Shown piece after piece: positions 6,375 through 8,051 of a stretch of DNA of 8,051 bases. A program made the position numbers and the translations under genes. The notes under the pieces are model-generated. The model was not told the DNA's origin. It ran no database searches and saw only the letters and a program-made list of their open reading frames with translations. The DNA is taken from assembly GCA_002431975.1 (NCBI GenBank), contig DJFA01000115.1, forward strand, positions 1 to 8,051, read 5' to 3'. This DNA is from Ruminococcus sp. UBA5884 (GTDB lineage: Bacteria; Bacillota; Clostridia; Oscillospirales; Ruminococcaceae). How positions within the stretch are numbered: position 1 is the stretch's first letter; every line of letters begins with the position of its first letter.

Positions 6375-7904
6375 ATGTTTGCAAAAATAAACAGTCTTGG
6401 TCTTTTCGGACTGAATGCATTTGCCGTTGAAGCAGAAACTGATATAAGCAAAGGTCAGCCCCTTTTTGAAATAATAGGTCTGCCCGACCTTGTTGTAAAG
6501 GAAAGCCGTGAACGTATAAAATCCGCCATGCGTTCAAGCGATATCGCATTTCCGGTGGCAAGAGTCACCGTAAATCTTGCTCCTGCCGATACAAAAAAAT
6601 GCGGTTCTGTCCATGACCTTGCCGTACTTGTTTCAATTATAAAAGCAATGGGCATAATAAACTGTAATCTTGATGATTCATGCTTTATCGGAGAAGTTTC
6701 ATTAAGCGGTGCTGTAAGACGCATAAACGGAGTTCTTCCCATGACGATACTTGCACATCAGAAAGGCTTCAAATCAATATATGTTCCGGCTGACAACGCA
6801 TTTGAAGCCTCGGTATGCGACGGAATAGACGTTTACGGAGTAAGCTCTGTAAATCAGCTCCTCTGCCATCTTTACGGAAAAGAACATATTGCAAAACAGA
6901 AAAGATATATGCCTGAATACAGTTTCGGTGAAAATTTTCCTGATTTCTGTGATGTAAAGGGACAGTACAACGCAAAACACGCTCTTGAAGTAGCCGCCGC
7001 CGGAGGTCATAATGCTTTGCTTATAGGTTCGCCCGGCTGCGGAAAAAGTATGCTTGCAAAAAGAGTCCCGTCAATTCTTCCCAAAATGACTTTTGAGGAA
7101 TCAATCCAGACAACAAATATATATTCAATATCCGGACTTACAGACAGTGAAAAGCCTCTTGTGACGGTAAGACCTTTCAGAGCACCTCATCATACAATAT
7201 CATCTGCCGGACTCGCCGGAGGAGGAGCTGTTCCCCACCCCGGAGAAATATCCCTTGCCCATAACGGAGTTCTTTTCCTTGATGAACTTGCTGAATTTGA
7301 CAGGAGAACCCTTGAAATACTAAGACAGCCTATAGAAGACCGTCAGGTGACTATTTCGAGAGTTTCAGGAACATTTACATATCCATGCTCAATAATGCTG
7401 ATAGGAGCAATGAATCCCTGTCCATGCGGATTTTTCGGTCACCCGAAACATAAATGCACCTGTACAAAATCTGCAATGTCAAAATATCTTGCAAAGATTT
7501 CAGGGCCTATGCTTGACCGCTTTGATTTGCATATTGAGGTAGCTCCGGTTGAATTTGAAAGTCTTTCATCTTCATCAAATGAGGAATGTTCTGCCGCAAT
7601 AAGGGAGCGTGTCCAGAAAGCAAGAGAAATCCAGAACAGACGCTTTAAAAATCTTGATATATCCTGCAATGCTGAAATACCGCCCTCAAAGATAAATGAA
7701 TTCTGTGAAATGGACAGTCAGGCGGTACAGACAATAAAGACTATATTTGACAGGCTCGGACTGTCAGTCAGGGCATATGACCGTATACTCAAGGTTGCAA
7801 GGACTATTGCGGATATTGAGGGAAAAGAAATAATAGGCAGAAATCATATCGTTCAGGCTTCACAGTTCAGAACTCTTGACAGAAAATACTGGCAGAATAT
7901 ATGA
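6375..7904 (+). CDS. comM: ComM/YifB family AAA+ ATPase (Mg-chelatase-like), complete (509 aa)
   Basis: AAA+ ATPase of the ComM/YifB family. Characterised members are hexameric helicases that promote branch migration during natural transformation; despite the domain name they are not magnesium chelatases. The N-terminal ChlI-type, Lon-protease-like domain spans about 1-170, with NLAPADTKKCG at 67-77. The AAA+ core follows: Walker A GSPGCGKS (218-225), FRAPHHTIS (268-276), Walker B LFLDE (300-304), sensor region AMNPCPCG (345-352), and the arginine finger candidate R382 in MLDRFD. A C-terminal helical domain carries sensor-2-like arginines in LSVRAYDRILKVARTIAD (463-480). Cysteines C349, C351, C361 and C363 form a CxC-x9-CxC cluster typical of the family, possibly metal binding. 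Length is normal and no key residue is missing. The start has AAAGGA (6357-6362) upstream and gives the usual family N terminus. It follows the membrane protein gene by 4 nt. Whether this organism is transformable cannot be told from the window. Confidence 0.95.
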   Translation: MFAKINSLGLFGLNAFAVEAETDISKGQPLFEIIGLPDLVVKESRERIKSAMRSSDIAFPVARVTVNLAPADTKKCGSVHDLAVLVSIIKAMGIINCNLDDSCFIGEVSLSGAVRRINGVLPMTILAHQKGFKSIYVPADNAFEASVCDGIDVYGVSSVNQLLCHLYGKEHIAKQKRYMPEYSFGENFPDFCDVKGQYNAKHALEVAAAGGHNALLIGSPGCGKSMLAKRVPSILPKMTFEESIQTTNIYSISGLTDSEKPLVTVRPFRAPHHTISSAGLAGGGAVPHPGEISLAHNGVLFLDELAEFDRRTLEILRQPIEDRQVTISRVSGTFTYPCSIMLIGAMNPCPCGFFGHPKHKCTCTKSAMSKYLAKISGPMLDRFDLHIEVAPVEFESLSSSSNEECSAAIRERVQKAREIQNRRFKNLDISCNAEIPPSKINEFCEMDSQAVQTIKTIFDRLGLSVRAYDRILKVARTIADIEGKEIIGRNHIVQASQFRTLDRKYWQNI

Positions 7905-8000
7905 TATGCATGGGTAAAATTCCGGTAAACATAAATTCAATGGATTGTTTCTGTAGGGGCAAACTTATAAATTCTAAAACTTTAAGATTACCACAAATTC
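7905..8000. other. Intergenic spacer after comM
   Basis: This AT-rich spacer between the comM stop and the palindromes at 8001 has no gene-like ORF, ribosome binding site or convincing promoter. A TGTAGGGGC stretch near 7951-7959 may mark the edge of a dispersed repeat with the following palindromes, but only one copy is present here. Confidence 0.4.
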
Positions 8001-8042
8001 AGCAAACTATCGTTTGCTCAAACTTTTTTCAAAAAAGTTTGA
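8001..8042. repeat. Tandem palindromes; possible dispersed repeat and terminator
   Basis: Two adjacent inverted repeats are present. The first is AGCAAAC (8001-8007) with GTTTGCT (8012-8018) around a 4-nt loop. The second has 12-bp arms (8018-8029 and 8031-8042) around a single base, made of TCAAAC, a T6 run and the complement. Read rightward, the first stem is followed within a few bases by T6 (8024-8029), so it could terminate the comM operon. Read leftward, the second palindrome also provides a T-run, so a bidirectional terminator is possible. The compact layout is also typical of intergenic palindromic repeats scattered through clostridial genomes, which a single window cannot confirm. 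Confidence 0.5.
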
Positions 8043-8051
8043 CAAAAAACT

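Noticed and set aside
6096..6561. Minus-strand ORFs over the membrane protein-comM junction
   Set aside because: They overlap the end of the membrane protein gene and the conserved N-terminal ComM domain and show no own signals.
6375..7904. Magnesium chelatase subunit (ChlI/BchI) for pigment synthesis
   Set aside because: The N-terminal Lon-like domain, the NPCPCG cysteine cluster and the total length match ComM/YifB, and no other chelatase subunit is nearby.

Overview
The window looks like a chromosomal housekeeping locus from a low-GC Gram-positive anaerobe of the Clostridia, most likely a Ruminococcus-type member of the Oscillospiraceae/Ruminococcaceae. The reasons are the Firmicutes-type RpoB and RpoC sequences, strong AGGAGG-type ribosome binding sites, near-consensus sigma-A promoters, AT-rich codon use, and a motif in the hypothetical membrane protein that I associate from memory with Ruminococcus. 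Genus is inference; class is fairly secure.

Layout. Positions 1-1199 hold the first 399 codons of rpoC (beta' subunit of RNA polymerase) on the minus strand, cut by the left edge. Positions 1200-1282 are the rpoB-rpoC gap, with a long near-perfect hairpin and the rpoC ribosome binding site. Positions 1283-5077 hold a complete rpoB (beta subunit, 1264 aa), also minus strand. Positions 5078-5539 are a divergent intergenic region. It carries a perfect consensus promoter for rpoBC, a structured rpoB leader of about 170 nt, a convergent plus-strand promoter followed about 100 nt later by an intrinsic-terminator-like hairpin (a possible small RNA), and a second plus-strand promoter for the rightward operon. 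Positions 5540-6370 encode an unrecognised four-helix membrane protein with a Pro/Ala-rich tail. Positions 6375-7904 encode a full-length ComM/YifB AAA+ ATPase, 4 nt downstream and so probably co-transcribed. Positions 7905-8051 are intergenic and end in two adjacent palindromes that look like a terminator or a dispersed palindromic repeat.

Function. Leftward, rpoB and rpoC make the two large catalytic subunits of RNA polymerase from one transcript. Rightward, the ComM-like protein belongs to a family with a branch-migration helicase role in natural transformation; the partner membrane protein has no assigned function. The two operons face apart and share a crowded control region.

Most notable points: an apparent insertion of about 110 residues in the N-terminal part of beta' relative to Bacillus subtilis and E. 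coli; an acidic, lysine/arginine/histidine-free 70-residue tail on beta; separation of rpoBC from the usual rplJL neighbours; and the possible small RNA that collides with the rpoB promoter. I see no mobile element, CRISPR array, tRNA, rRNA or defence system.
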